Assembly (NCBI GenBank): GCA_029204225.1
Contig: CM055100.1
Span: forward strand, 926,624-990,623
Direction of reading: 5' to 3'
Source: Diphasiastrum complanatum
Taxonomy: Eukaryota; Streptophyta; Lycopodiopsida; Lycopodiales; Lycopodiaceae
DNA: 64,000 bases
In this document: positions 9,787 through 20,364 of the stretch, piece after piece
Layout: the number at the start of each line of letters is the position of its first letter
How positions within the stretch are numbered: position 1 is the first letter of the stretch
Notes under the pieces: model-generated
The model's input: only the letters and a program-made list of their open reading frames with translations
Told to the model about the DNA's origin: nothing
Databases searched by the model: none
Made by a program: the position numbers and the translations under genes

Positions 9787-10433
9787 TGTGAAAATTGTCA
9801 ACATTTCCTTGTCTAGTTTTAGGCCAAAATTGCTAAAAATGGCACATAGTTTAGGATCTGACTTTTCACACGTGTGAAACAGGTCTAGATATTTTTAGTA
9901 AGTGTATTTTTTCAGTATGAAGAAGTGTCAAACTTCAAGACCTTCGAAATGAGTCCATTTTCATGTATTTTGGACATATATGCCAATTTTACCTATATAG
10001 GGCATATTTTAGGTAAGGAGGGTCTAGAGAGAGGAGAGAGAGTCATCTCTCTCAGCTATATATAGCAGGTAGGCCGTGGAGAAACAGGTTGGAGCAGATC
10101 CATTGTATTCATTTGCTTAATGAGAGATTTTTCTATTGGGTTCTCCTTCCATTGTTGGCATTGTGTAGTGATTGAGTTCAAGCTTTGTGTGTATGATCTT
10201 AGGTGCTTTCCAAAAGTGGTAGGCTGATGTATTATGGACTGTATAATGCTATTTTGGGCCGCACTTGATGTTTATGGAAGTTTCCATTTGTGATAAATGC
10301 TTTTTGATCAAGTTCTTTGCATTCTAGGTAGCATAGAATGTGTTGCCAATTCCTAGCTTATGTAGTTTGGAGTGCAAGCATTCAAGCCAATGATCTTGGA
10401 GTTTAGATCCACTTAGGATCTGTATTTTTCACA
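9787..10433 (+). repeat. 3' LTR of element P
   Basis: 647 bp, identical by eye to the 5' LTR except C at 9858. It holds the palindrome at 9864-9879 and the TATA box at 10057-10064. Confidence 0.95.
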
Positions 10434-10527
10434 CAAATGCTGTCTCAAGGACACTTTACAAGATAGAGCAAACGACATACTTCAAGTACATCGATCCCTC
10501 TGTGACCAAGTGGAAGAATAAGGTCCC
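10434..10527 (+). mobile_element. Element C1, continuation after the insertion
   Basis: Starts with the second CAAAT copy and runs parallel to 22648-22730 of the other copy (ATGCTGTCxCAAGGACAC, TACATCGATCCCTC, AGTGGAAGAATAAGG). Similarity stops near 10527, a breakpoint into minus-strand material, so the rest of C1 and its 3' LTR are missing. Confidence 0.75.
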
Positions 10528-10964
10528 CGAAGAGCAGTGAGTGTAGCATTCAACTCTGACATAGCATTCTTGAGTGCATTGTTTTCAGCCCTAGTGTGTT
10601 GCACATAATGAAGCAATTGCTGATTTGCACGTTGCAATTGTTGATTAGCAAATTGTAATTGTTCATTAAGACAAGATATGTTATGCATTCCAATATCATG
10701 CAACCTTTGACAATATCCAAGTAATCCGCTATTTCCTTCACATACATATTTGAGAAGATGAGTTACAGACTTAAAATCTGGACACAAATTGGTAGCTGGA
10801 TCATTGGGATAAATTGATCCATCCACCCACAAATCTATATTCATATGATTATTCATTCTCAATTCTCTAACTATTGCAGCAACATTCTCTACAACTTTTG
10901 TATTTTTCTTAATAATTGGAGTGCATTTTATCGGAAGAGCAACATGCAAATGGAACATTGCCAT
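10482..10964 (-). CDS. Unrecognised 160-codon ORF with a coiled-coil C-terminal half
   Basis: Open minus-strand frame starting MAMFHLHVAL. The middle has CPDFKSVTHLLKYVCEG; the C-terminal half is Gln/Asn/Leu-rich with a heptad-like repeat (LQFANQQLQRANQQLLHYV) predicted to form a coiled coil. Its last roughly 15 codons overlap element C1 on the other strand, so the true end is probably lost at the 10527 breakpoint. Proteins mixing a globular part with Gln-rich coiled coils also occur in the extra ORFs of the gypsy copies here (52111-54679), so a broken retrotransposon extra ORF is the best guess. It could also be chance. Confidence 0.35.
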   Translation of the reverse strand: MAMFHLHVALPIKCTPIIKKNTKVVENVAAIVRELRMNNHMNIDLWVDGSIYPNDPATNLCPDFKSVTHLLKYVCEGNSGLLGYCQRLHDIGMHNISCLNEQLQFANQQLQRANQQLLHYVQHTRAENNALKNAMSELNATLTALRGPYSSTWSQRDRCT

Positions 10965-11228
10965 TGTTAAAATCTACAATCATGTAAACGCATCAAACTA
11001 CAGTAAATCAATATGATTAGATCAGCATACTTACTTTTGTAATGTTTAGGTCGCATTGAAAAATCGTCTCGGCTCATATTTTACTATAAGCATACAATGA
11101 TTTCAAAAGTTCTGTCACCCCCGCTTCAATTTTTGCATTGAGCACACCAAGATTTTCAGTCTTAAAGCTCTAGTCCCGAATTTTGAAACGAGCATGAAGA
11201 GAAGTTATTACATCTCATGCTTAACTAA
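10965..11228. other. Unassigned spacer
   Basis: No ORF, terminal repeat or family motif seen; AT-rich sequence between the coiled-coil ORF and copia D. Confidence 0.4.
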
Positions 11229-13062
11229 CTATTGTCTGAAAACGTCGAGCAAGGCTAGAAACTCAAAAAACAATGACCAAAAGTTATCGATTTGCATTCT
11301 CTCTCTACGTAACCTCTCTCTAAATTGAAATTTCTTCAAGGGCCCATTTTGAGCCCATATTTTCCCTAATGCATATCCATGGTACTTAGTCCTATATACC
11401 CATTTACAACCAATGGGTTTCTTGCCAACTGGTGGTTCCACTAAGTCCCATGTGCTATTCTTAGCAATTGACTCCATCTCTTCTTCCATGGCCTTGAACC
11501 AAATGTCATCATCCTTCACTTCAACATAAGTCAAAAGTTCTTTGCTTTGAATAATGCTAGATAAGAGAGCATAATTTGCTCCATACCTATCAGGTTGTGT
11601 CCTCTCTCTTGTTGATCTTCATGGCTCTCCCTGGATAGATGATTCAGGAAAGTCATCCATGTCGTGGCTCTCCATCCATCTCTCAAACCACTTAGGGAGC
11701 TTCATGTCAGGAGATCGGCTTCCTGGTGAAAATGTATCCCACGGTACATCTTTCTCCTTGCATTTGTCACCTGCAACTTCAATCCTTTTTGCACCAAAAT
11801 GTTTATCTCTACCTCTCCAACCTATCTCTTGAGGTTGAGTAGTAGTATTATGAGGTGTATCCACATGTCCGTTACTAGGAAAGTTAACAAATGGATCATC
11901 ATCAAGAGGAATTCTCATTGTACCATATTTTCCATGAGATGTATCCATCTTCTCAGCATCCTCATCTTCGTACATATTAGATTCATCAAAGATTACATCA
12001 CGACTAACATGTATTTTGTTCTCCACTAGATCAAAACATCTATAGCCCTTTACATGATCATCATATCCTAAGAATATGCACTTTATAGCTTTTACATCAA
12101 GCTTACGTCTTTCCTCCTTAGGAATGTGTACAAAGGCCTTACATACAAAGATGCACAAGTGGTTCACCTTTGGCTTCTTCTTTGTGAATGCCTCCGCAGG
12201 TGTTATCTTTCGTATGGCAATGGTAGGACTTCTATTTTGAAAATAGACTATAGTATTGTTTTTTTTTACCAAAAATATTTTGGTAGCTCGACACTCGCTT
12301 TTTCAATGGCCCTTTTTGCTGCAATGGAAGCATTTGCTCTTCTTCTTGGTCTTGTTAGATGATCCCTCATCCTCTTGAGTCTTGGCAAATTGCTGCTTAG
12401 ACTTCTTCTTGCCCTTGCCTTTGCCTTGTTTTTAGCACATCACAAGCGCTTGGATCATCAGTATTTTGATGTCTAGCTTTCACCATTTCTCGTCATTGCT
12501 CCTCCTACATCAAGATTCCTATGAGCTCGTCAAAGGATGGTAATCTTTCTCTTGATGCTATCCTGCTTACGAACATCTAATAAGGTTCTGCAATGCCACA
12601 CAATGCATTGTGCACCAGCTCAACATCACGTATGTGCTCACCAATAGAATACATTTCATCCCTCATTGTCTTGATTCTGGTCATATAAGTCTGAATGTGC
12701 TCTCCTTGTTCCATTCAGGCACTATTCAAGTTTGACTTCAGAAACATAATCCTTGATGGATTTGATGTCTCGAACTAATCCTTTAGCACAGCCCATGCCT
12801 GTCTAGGTGTAATGGCATCACTTATGTGGGTAACGATGTGGTCTTTCACTGACAAGTTGATGAAGGTCAAAGCTTTCCTCACCTTCCTATCGAACACTTT
12901 AGTGTCCGCTTCATTTGGCGATCTTCTCTCATCACCTATGATGATATCCCATAGTTCTTTCTCTATCAATATGTTTTTCATTTTGAATTTCCACACAACA
13001 TAGTTGGAAATCCCATCCAATTTGCTATTTTCACTCAAAATGGACTCTCCCATGTTTGCCAT
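11229..13062 (-). pseudogene. Deleted copia gag-integrase-RT remnant (copia D)
   Basis: Minus-strand order from 13062: gag N-terminus beginning MANMGESILSENSKLDG with YVVWKFKMKNILIEKELWD (12775-13062), broken gag middle (12430-12770), basic linker and a CCHC knuckle CFHCSKKGH (about 12300-12340; stop after the His). It then jumps directly into the C-terminal part of integrase (TPAEAFTKKKPKVNHL, FVHIPKEERRKLDVKA, IFLGYDDHVKGYRCF, VSRDVIFDE; 11619-12272). The start of RT follows (WFKAMEEEMESI, TWDLVEPPVGKKPIGCKWVY; 11229-11534). Protease, gag-pre-integrase and the integrase catalytic core have been deleted between the knuckle and 12272. No LTRs can be assigned with confidence. Confidence 0.75.
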
Positions 13063-14214
13063 CCCAAAACTGTCTAAAACTGCAACCGTAGGCTAAAAGA
13101 AGTGTTTTGACTATAATGGCAATGTCAGTAGCTTATTTTGATGACCTACTAAAATTTCACACCAGGGCGTCATGTTGCGTAGGTGGCGTTTCGCAGGCCA
13201 AGTCACTTTCCAAACATGAAATGCCTTTTACCTCACTCTCTTGACTACCCACTCAGTGGATGTCAAGAGATTTGACATCCACTGAGCACGTTCTTCATTA
13301 CAATCACTTTGTTTTGTGGTATCGTACTTGCAGGTACAGTCTGGGTGCCCTTCGTTTGGACTCCATAGCCCTTCGTTTGTCCAAAATAGGCTAAAGGAGG
13401 TGAAAATAGGGACTTTTTGCACTTTTGAACTGTTTCTTCACCTTGAAGAAACTTCAACCTTCAAAAACTTGGGACCCAACTCCAATCTACTTCGAATATT
13501 TTTAATGAAATTGCAATGCACTTTGCACTTCAGACCCCTTTCAGTTGAATTTTATAATAGTTTCAAGGCAATCCAATGTTCCCAACACCTTCAATGGTCC
13601 ACATCACTCTCCACTTCACGATCTCCTCTATAGATCCATATGAGCCTCAATCCGACGGTTTAGAACAAATTTGCAAGCTGAAGAGCTGACTCCTTTGTGC
13701 ACTGGTCCCTTTAGCACACTATGTGTTCAATTGCATTCGTTGCATGCCACCTTCTACGAGTTGTTTCAAGGCCTCCTTTCCTTCTGGCTATGCAGGCTCT
13801 CTATGAGGGTTTCTAGCCGCCCATTTCAACTCATTATAGTGTCCGGATTCTTCCACGGCCGCCCATGGCTTTAGAGAATCACCTCACATGATGTAGGGCA
13901 CCCAAGTTCATGGCTTTACAGAAAAAAATATCTACTACATCACAAGATCCATGTTTTTTCCTCTAAAAATCCTGGCTTGACAAAAATGCAATTTCTACCA
14001 TTGTTTTACCAGCCCTCTAACCACTAATATTACCAGCCTCTTTCCCAGTAGAGGTCGCCCTACCGCAAGCAATCTCTTGCTACAAACCATTCTTTAAACG
14101 GTGTCCGATATACCAACTGTGAACACAAAGCAGCCTCTTTACAGAATTTTAGAATTCCGTTTTCTGATTTTTAGATTTAGTCGATAAATTTTGTCTCCAA
14201 ATCCATCTATAGTT
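13063..14214. other. Unassigned region with one perfect hairpin
   Basis: About 1.15 kb with several short open frames on both strands but no family motif, LTR or primer site that I can support. The only notable structure is the inverted repeat at 13252-13286. Confidence 0.4.
13252..13286. repeat. Perfect 15-bp inverted repeat (hairpin)
   Basis: CTCAGTGGATGTCAA, a 5-base spacer (GAGAT), then the exact complement TTGACATCCACTGAG. No T-run or ORF end suggests a terminator; it may be a small foldback or an insertion scar. Confidence 0.75.
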
Positions 14215-14889
14215 CCAAGCTTGGCAATAATGGCTACATCTTAGATAGTGTACCCATAGATTTCGGATCCAGTGTAAATATAACAACTAAAGAGATAGCG
14301 TATGAGTTAGGCATTCATCATAGAATAGCGCCTACACTTAGACATTTGAGATTAGCAGATGCAACTAGGAGAACTCCAATAGGGGAGTTGTCTCAGGTCA
14401 CATTTTACATTGGTGACCATAAGTTTTTGATGGACTTCATTATATTAAAAACACTAGGAAATCATCTTACGAAGTCTTATTAGGGAGACCATGGATAAAT
14501 CAAGCCGACGTTATCACCCACTAGAGAAAGAAGGAGATTACCTTCCGAGACCAGATGGCGACATCAGAAGGAAAGGGCCATAAACGGATTACCGTATCTT
14601 GGGAGAAGGATAAATATGAAGGCGAGATGCCTACATCTTCCTCGAGAGATACTTCAAATCATGGAGAAGTTCATTTTATAAGGACTGAGGAAGGGGAGAG
14701 ATTTGTTACATTATCTGTACCTGCATATAGAAATAGGGTAGAATATGTAGATAGAGGAGACTGTGGAGTCCCCGAGATAAGTGCCATTATAGGAGGCCAT
14801 ACTATCAATAGAATATTAGTAGATTCAAGATCTAGCATCAACTTAATAACTGAGAAAATGGTTAAGGAGTTAGGATTAGAGGACCAGAT
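14215..14889 (+). pseudogene. Gypsy fragment with two protease-like repeats, left part (gypsy G0)
   Basis: Two similar retroviral-type aspartic protease segments follow each other. The first (about 14230-14500) reads VPIDFGSSVNITTKEIAYELG and TPIGELSQVTFYIGDHKFLMDF, with the catalytic DSG changed to DFG. A linker then leads to the ORF 14555-15058, whose genuine part ends at 14889: FVTLSVPAYRNRVEYVD, then IGGHTINRILVDSRSSINLI, with DSG changed to DSR. The second segment continues on the far side of copia A at 21043 (HLADASRCTPIGELRGVNV). Both sites have lost the catalytic Gly or Ser context, so neither is likely active. The last codons of the 14555-15058 ORF are copia LTR, not gypsy. Confidence 0.65.
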
Positions 14890-15571
14890 TGTAAAAATTA
14901 CAGCAAATAAGGATCCTAAAACACTTGAAATGATGAGGGAAACAATAGATTATGATTTCATAAGATTAGCACAAGTTGAACCATCAAAATCCATCAAAAA
15001 TCTATGCTTGAACCTCACTAAATGGCCCAAATCCTTGAAGAAGGCTTCACACGTGTGAAAGTACGGCCTCCCACAGTCTGAGTACTGTATACCAGACCTA
15101 CATTCAATCCTATAATCATTAGTAATCACAAGTACTCAAACAATTATGAACATAGAGAGCAATTGCACCATTATGAGAGAAAAAACATGAAATTGCTTGA
15201 TTGATTTTGGTGAGATATCATCACCTATATATACATGATCCATCACGATTTTGGGCAGTTATGAGTAGCCCTAAACCTATCCCTAATGCTAATTTTGGTG
15301 GATCTTTCATCCCTACCAAGTTAGGGTTGGAATCTTGGAGATCCCTCAACAATGCAAAAATTACCAAAAATAGCTCCTATTTTTTCTCCCTTGTATCTAA
15401 GCATAATTTGGACTCATTCCAAAGGTTCTAACACATAGGTCTACTTGAGAACATCCTTATGAATGGATTCCTATGCTATTTGGCACGTGTGACAAGCCAC
15501 ATCATGACCATCTAACTATTTACAAGTCATATGACCAAAACTAGTCAAGCTAGAATTGTGAATTTTTAACA
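14890..15571 (-). repeat. 3' LTR of copia A
   Basis: On the minus strand it runs TGTTAAAAATTC to AATTTTTACA. TATA box at 15226-15233 (minus sense); 14-bp palindrome TTCACACGTGTGAA at 15046-15059, which on the minus strand lies downstream of the TATA box, in the R/U5 part. Confidence 0.92.
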
Positions 15572-15585
15572 CTCCTCCTCACTAT

Positions 15586-18021
15586 CTAGCTTGGTTCAAT
15601 CATTGCTTTACTAATCACTCCAAGTGATGATCTGAACTTCATAAAAGGTGTCTTTTGAAGTGGTTTAGTAAGTAGATCAGCTACACATTCATTGCTTGGA
15701 ACATGCTCCAAAGCAATCTCCTTGGCTTGCACCATTTCTCTCACAAAGTGATGGCATATCTCAATGTGATTAGATCTTGCATGGAAGATTGGGTTAGATG
15801 CAAGGTGTTGGGCTGATATATTGTCATTGTAGATGATTGGTGCCTCCGCTGAATCCATGATCTTTAGTTCCACCAATAATCTCTTGATCCAAAGTACGTC
15901 CTTTGTAGTGGTTGTCAAAGCTTTGTACTCGGCCTCGGTTGAAGATAGAGATATAGTTTCTTGCTTTTTTGAAAGCCATGAAACCACACCTTCTCCTATG
16001 AAAGTTGAATAGGAACTTGTTAATTTCCTATCCCTCTTGTCCCCTGAAAAATCTGAATCACTAAATGCATGAAGGTTAATCACATCTCCTCTATATAGAA
16101 TTCCAAAATCCAATGTACCCGAGATGTATCTTAGAATCCTCTTAGCCTTTTTCCAATGGATATTCAATGGCTTTTGCATGGATTGGCTCAACCTACATAC
16201 ACTAAAGCTAAGATCTGGTCTAGTTATAGTGATCCACATTAAGGAACCTATAAGTTGCCTAAACAAAGTGATGTCCATGAAGGATCTTTCATCATCTTCA
16301 TTTGGCACTTTTACATCTTGCTCCATTGGTGTGTCAACACTTTTGCATACTTCCATCTTAAACTTCTTCAAAAGACTTTGAGCATAGTTTACTTGACTTA
16401 TAAAGATAAAATCAGACCCTCTAAGTACTTCTATGCCTAAGATGAAGTGAAGACACCCTAGATCTACCATCTTGAACTCTAAGGATAGATCTATCTTGAT
16501 TTTTTTAATACCATCAACACTATTTTCACTAATGATGATGTCATCTACATAAATGAGTAAAAGTACAATACCAACATCATCAAACTTAATGTAAAGAGTG
16601 GGATCATATTCACTTTGAACAAAAGAAAGTGAAATAAGATAGCAATGTAGTCTTGAATTCCAAGATCTCGAGGCTTGCTTCAAGCCATAGATGCTTATTT
16701 GGAGATGGCATACTTTGTTCTCCATTCCATGCTTGATGAACCCTTGTGGCTGCTCCATATAGATATCCTCTTCCAAAAAACCATTCAAGAAAGCATTAGA
16801 GACATCCATTTGACATAGAATCCATCCAAAATGTGATGCAAGTGCAATGATTAGTCTTATTGTGACCATCTTGGCCACGGGTGCAAAAGTTTCCTCATAG
16901 TCTATCCCTCTCTCTTGAGCATAACCTTTTGCAACTAATCTTGCTTTATGTTTGTTAACACTCCCATTTGCATTCAACTTAAGATTGAAGACCCACTTGC
17001 ATCCTATTACATTCCTTTGAGGTCTCTCAACAAGCAACCAAGTTTCATTCTCAATCAAGGCATCATACTCATCCAACATAGCTTTATACCATTCTTTGGA
17101 GTTCAATGCATCTTCAACATTAGACGGTTCCTCAAAACTAGATAAAGCATAAGAAGTGGATGAGATACCCTCAACTTGCTGTCCTTTGCCTTGATATGTG
17201 AGCCTTGATGGCTCCACTTTTGCCCTTGAAGATCTCCTTGGTGTGATAGGTGGGTTTGGTGCTCGCTCCTCCATGAGCTCCTCCTCAAAACCAAGATCTT
17301 GCTCCTCGGCCATCTTCTTCTTGATTGTTGGAGCACTTGAGCCTTCTTCAAGCATATGCATATGATGTTCATCAAAGATGACATCCCTTGAAACAACAAA
17401 TTTGTTCAAGGATGGGAGATAGACTTTGTAGCCCTTGCTTGAGCTTGCATATCCAAGCATGATCCCTCTTGTGGAAGAAGGATCCTCCTTGGTTCTTGTT
17501 TCCAATGGCACATGCACATAACATATACACCCAAAAACTTTCAAGTGATTAAGATTGGGTTTCTTTCCATACAACATCTCATAAGGAGTTTTTCCTTCAA
17601 TTGCTTTGCAAGACACCCTATTCATCAAGTAGTTTGCACATACAAGAGACTCACCCCAAAAGGATTTGGGCAAACAAGCATCTAATCTTAAAGCCTTAGA
17701 ACATTCACATAATGTTCTATTCCTTCTTTCAGCAACTCCATTTTGTTGAGGAGTGTAAGGACAAGAAGTCTCTTTCTTGATCCCTTCCTCCTCACAAAAG
17801 GCCTTGAACTCATTGGAGATGAATTCTCCACCATTGTCACTTCTAAGAATCTTGATGCTATGATTATGATGCTTTTCCACAAACAACTTGAACTTTACAA
17901 AAGTATCAAATACTTGAGACTTGAAGGAAAGTAAGAACACCCAACAATATCTTGAGTAGTCATCAATGAAGGTTAAAAACATGGATGAACCTCCATTAGA
18001 TTTGGTGCTAGCAATGTGCAC
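15586..18021 (-). CDS. Copia A pol: integrase, reverse transcriptase, RNase H
   Basis: 811 codons, intact. Integrase core residues are D20, D62 and E98 (spacing D-X35-E; LRSDNGGEF, PQQNGVAERRNRT), followed by its C-terminal part (FWGESLVCANYL, KVFGCICYVHVP, VVSRDVIFDEHH). RT shows QMDVSNAFLNG with D406 and YVDD at 491-494. RNase H shows HAFSDSDFSGD (D655/D657), LSSTEAEYKAL (E696) and YNDN (D733), ending LTKPLQKTPFMKFR. The 'start' is only where the frame opens; the integrase begins upstream and is joined to the gag-protease ORF by a -1 frame offset near 18030-18067. That same offset is present in copia B. Apart from this and a few conservative changes, it looks capable of making active enzymes. 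Confidence 0.9.
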   Translation of the reverse strand: MHIASTKSNGGSSMFLTFIDDYSRYCWVFLLSFKSQVFDTFVKFKLFVEKHHNHSIKILRSDNGGEFISNEFKAFCEEEGIKKETSCPYTPQQNGVAERRNRTLCECSKALRLDACLPKSFWGESLVCANYLMNRVSCKAIEGKTPYEMLYGKKPNLNHLKVFGCICYVHVPLETRTKEDPSSTRGIMLGYASSSKGYKVYLPSLNKFVVSRDVIFDEHHMHMLEEGSSAPTIKKKMAEEQDLGFEEELMEERAPNPPITPRRSSRAKVEPSRLTYQGKGQQVEGISSTSYALSSFEEPSNVEDALNSKEWYKAMLDEYDALIENETWLLVERPQRNVIGCKWVFNLKLNANGSVNKHKARLVAKGYAQERGIDYEETFAPVAKMVTIRLIIALASHFGWILCQMDVSNAFLNGFLEEDIYMEQPQGFIKHGMENKVCHLQISIYGLKQASRSWNSRLHCYLISLSFVQSEYDPTLYIKFDDVGIVLLLIYVDDIIISENSVDGIKKIKIDLSLEFKMVDLGCLHFILGIEVLRGSDFIFISQVNYAQSLLKKFKMEVCKSVDTPMEQDVKVPNEDDERSFMDITLFRQLIGSLMWITITRPDLSFSVCRLSQSMQKPLNIHWKKAKRILRYISGTLDFGILYRGDVINLHAFSDSDFSGDKRDRKLTSSYSTFIGEGVVSWLSKKQETISLSSTEAEYKALTTTTKDVLWIKRLLVELKIMDSAEAPIIYNDNISAQHLASNPIFHARSNHIEICHHFVREMVQAKEIALEHVPSNECVADLLTKPLQKTPFMKFRSSLGVISKAMIEPS

Positions 18022-19553
18022 ATCCGAGTGTATGAGTTCAAGAGGATGAGATGACTTTGTGATGACTTAGGAAACACCTTCTTATGTGCCTTGGATAAGG
18101 CACAAGCTTCACAAACCTTGTCTTCCTTCCCAATAGACCTTGGTAGGCCTAAAGCATACTCCTCCTTGATCATAGCCTCCATGGAACCCGAGTTGACATG
18201 TCCAAGTCTTTTGTGACATAAAATAAAGGTAGATATCTTGCTCTTCTCGGCCAACATGACAACATTAGTATCCACAAATGCATCCAGCTTATAAAGTTTG
18301 CCAAGTCTAGTGCCCTTAGCCACTATCTTACCCTTCTTCTTGATGAAACATTCATTTGAAGCAAAGTCAACATTGAAACCATTGTCTACCGTTTGGCCAA
18401 CACTTAGTAGATTCTTTGTTATTGTAGGAATGTACAAAACACCTTCTATGTTGATCTTTTTGGAAGATCCTAAGCAAAGGGGAATGCTACCAACTCCTTC
18501 AATCTTACAAGCTTCATCATTTGTTGTATAGATAGACTTTATAGGTCCATCATAAGATAAGAGAGAAGAGAAAAACTCCCTTTTACTAGTCATGTGTGAA
18601 CTAGCACCCGAGTCAATCCACCAAGGATCTTCTCCTTTGAAGCTTGTTGAAGAAAATATGGACATCATGAGAGAGTCCTCATGTGAACTCTCCTCCTCCT
18701 CCTCTTTGCTCACGTTGGCTTGGCTTTGATCTTGCTTCCTCTTGAAGCATTCCGAGGCATAATGCCCCATCTTGCTACAATAGTAGCACTTCACCTTTGA
18801 TTTGTCCTTCTTGACTTTGGTGGTTGATGGAGATGCCTTTGAGGGTCCTTCTTGATCCTCAAGCTTTGTAGACTTCTTGAATGTTGATCCTTTGCCTTTG
18901 GACTTGCCTTTTCCTTTGGTGAAGAGAGCTTGGTCATCTCCACCTTGGATGGAAAGCCTATCCATCCTCTCTTGCATTTGGCTCCTTCTTGATTCCTCGG
19001 CCATGAGTGTGCCTTGGAGTTCTTCAAGTATGGGTAGCTTACCCATAATTGCATATCCCTGAACCAAATTGTCAAATTCAAAGCTTAGTCCATTCAATAT
19101 GAGTTGAACAAGCTCTTCATCCTTGATAGGGTCACCTATAAAGGCTAGCTCTTTGTTCAATTCCTTTACTCTTAGGACAAAAGTATGTGCACTCTCTCCT
19201 TTCTTTTGATAGCTTCTATAGATTTGATTCTTCAAATCTAACATTCTAGTTTGGTTCTTGGATTCATAGACCTTTTGCAAAGTCTCCCAAGCATCTTGAG
19301 CTGAAGTGCAATCTCCTACCTCTCTTAAGAGTTCATTTGCAACATTCATTTTTATGCAATGTAGTGCAACATTGCACCTCTTGATGTATTTGGCTTTTTC
19401 TTGAGGATGAATAGGTTCACCCTCCTTACCATTTACAATTTCCATCAGATCTTGCATGATCATGATAGATTCTATTCTAACTTTCCATATGGAATAGTTA
19501 GTTTTGTTGAGCCTTTCATTAGTATCCAAAAGATATGCATTTATAGATGCCAT
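17973..19553 (-). CDS. Copia A gag-protease ORF
   Basis: 526 codons from an ATG at 19553 that is conserved in copia B. Gag (UBN2-type) covers about 15-210 (NERLNKTNYSIWKVR, AWETLQKVYESKNQTR), then a Lys/Ser-rich linker. CCHC knuckle at C256, C259, H264, C269. Aspartic protease with DSGASSH from D314. Gag-pre-integrase motif (HKRLGHVNSGSMEAM) near 450. The final roughly 30 residues are out of frame relative to copia proteins: the in-frame continuation PLELIHSDVH is in the -1 frame and begins the pol ORF. Gag builds the particle and the protease would cleave the polyprotein if the frames are joined. Confidence 0.9.
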   Translation of the reverse strand: MASINAYLLDTNERLNKTNYSIWKVRIESIMIMQDLMEIVNGKEGEPIHPQEKAKYIKRCNVALHCIKMNVANELLREVGDCTSAQDAWETLQKVYESKNQTRMLDLKNQIYRSYQKKGESAHTFVLRVKELNKELAFIGDPIKDEELVQLILNGLSFEFDNLVQGYAIMGKLPILEELQGTLMAEESRRSQMQERMDRLSIQGGDDQALFTKGKGKSKGKGSTFKKSTKLEDQEGPSKASPSTTKVKKDKSKVKCYYCSKMGHYASECFKRKQDQSQANVSKEEEEESSHEDSLMMSIFSSTSFKGEDPWWIDSGASSHMTSKREFFSSLLSYDGPIKSIYTTNDEACKIEGVGSIPLCLGSSKKINIEGVLYIPTITKNLLSVGQTVDNGFNVDFASNECFIKKKGKIVAKGTRLGKLYKLDAFVDTNVVMLAEKSKISTFILCHKRLGHVNSGSMEAMIKEEYALGLPRSIGKEDKVCEACALSKAHKKVFPKSSQSHLILLNSYTRMCTLLAPNLMEVHPCF

Positions 19554-20364
19554 CTAGTCTCCTAATCAAGGACTTGACACAAATGAAGGTTACTTCTATT
19601 GATTTGATTGAAGGTCTACCCTATCCCACTTCTTAGGGACCTGAAAAGATCAGTAATAGACTTCCTATAAAGATCTAAGAATGATCTCTAACAAAATCAA
19701 ATCATAGAATACTAGAAACAATGCACTTGCTTGATTGAAGTAGACAATACTAGTAGAATTGCCCCTCTTTCTATAAAGAACATTAAAGCTTCCAAATGAT
19801 CTGATCAAGAGTGAATTTCAGCAACCTAATATACTTCCAAAATCACTTGTAAAAGATCTAAATGGAACTTAATGAGGATGCAACACAATCTACTATCCAA
19901 TCACAAGCAAAAAATAATCAAAATTGATGAAAAATTGATCTAATTTGGTGCATAAGTCAAGCAATGGTTGGACTGAACCTAAATCACTTTAGGAGGTGCC
20001 TACTACACCTTAGAACAGCCTTGAAGAGTCCCCAAAACTCTGATCTTCCCTCTCCTTGAATGCTAGAAAGCCTCCTCTATGAAATCACCTCCAAATCTCG
20101 CTTAGAAATCAATGCTTGGAGCAAGCAAAACTTGCTATCTTGGTAATGTGAATTGAATTCAACTTTGCCTCTGGTTTTAGACACCTAAAAACCTGCAAAT
20201 GAAGTCACACAACACCAATTTCCAATGTATTTGACTCACTTTGAGTTCTAGAATCAATACTAGATGCTAAGATCCAATCTACACAAGATTTAGATCAAAA
20301 ATTGTGATCAAATTGAATGAAAACCAAGGATTTAGCTCATTTCAGCCTTTAGGCTCTGATACCA
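19554..20364 (-). other. 5' leader and primer site of copia A
   Basis: Untranslated leader of about 800 bp between gag ATG and LTR, alike in copia B (37755-38565). The primer site (complement of GGCTCTGATACCA, 20352-20364) directly abuts the 5' LTR. Confidence 0.85.

Larger units (their letters stand above)
5005..10433 (+). mobile_element. Complete young pol-less copia-type LTR retrotransposon (element P)
   Basis: A complete 5,429-bp element. It has two 647-bp LTRs, a primer site at 5652 (TGGTATCAGAGC), a single long ORF and a polypurine tract at 9777-9786 (GAAGAGGGAG), and is bounded by a perfect 5-bp target duplication CAAAT (5000-5004 and 10434-10438). By eye the LTRs differ at one base (A at 5076, C at 9858), so the insertion is very recent. 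It interrupts element C1, whose sequence resumes exactly after the duplication. The interior encodes gag but no protease, integrase, RT or RNase H, so it must be mobilised in trans. Its closest relative here by gag and PPT is copia K at 23-1837. Confidence 0.95.

Noticed and set aside
13316-13874. Two plus-strand ORFs in the unassigned region
   Set aside because: No family motif, no conserved start and no copy elsewhere in the window.
15201-15431. 76-codon ORF repeated at 20672-20902, 37213-37443 and 42682-42912
   Set aside because: It recurs only because it lies in the LTR of the copia A/B family, on the antisense strand; LTRs are not expected to code for it.
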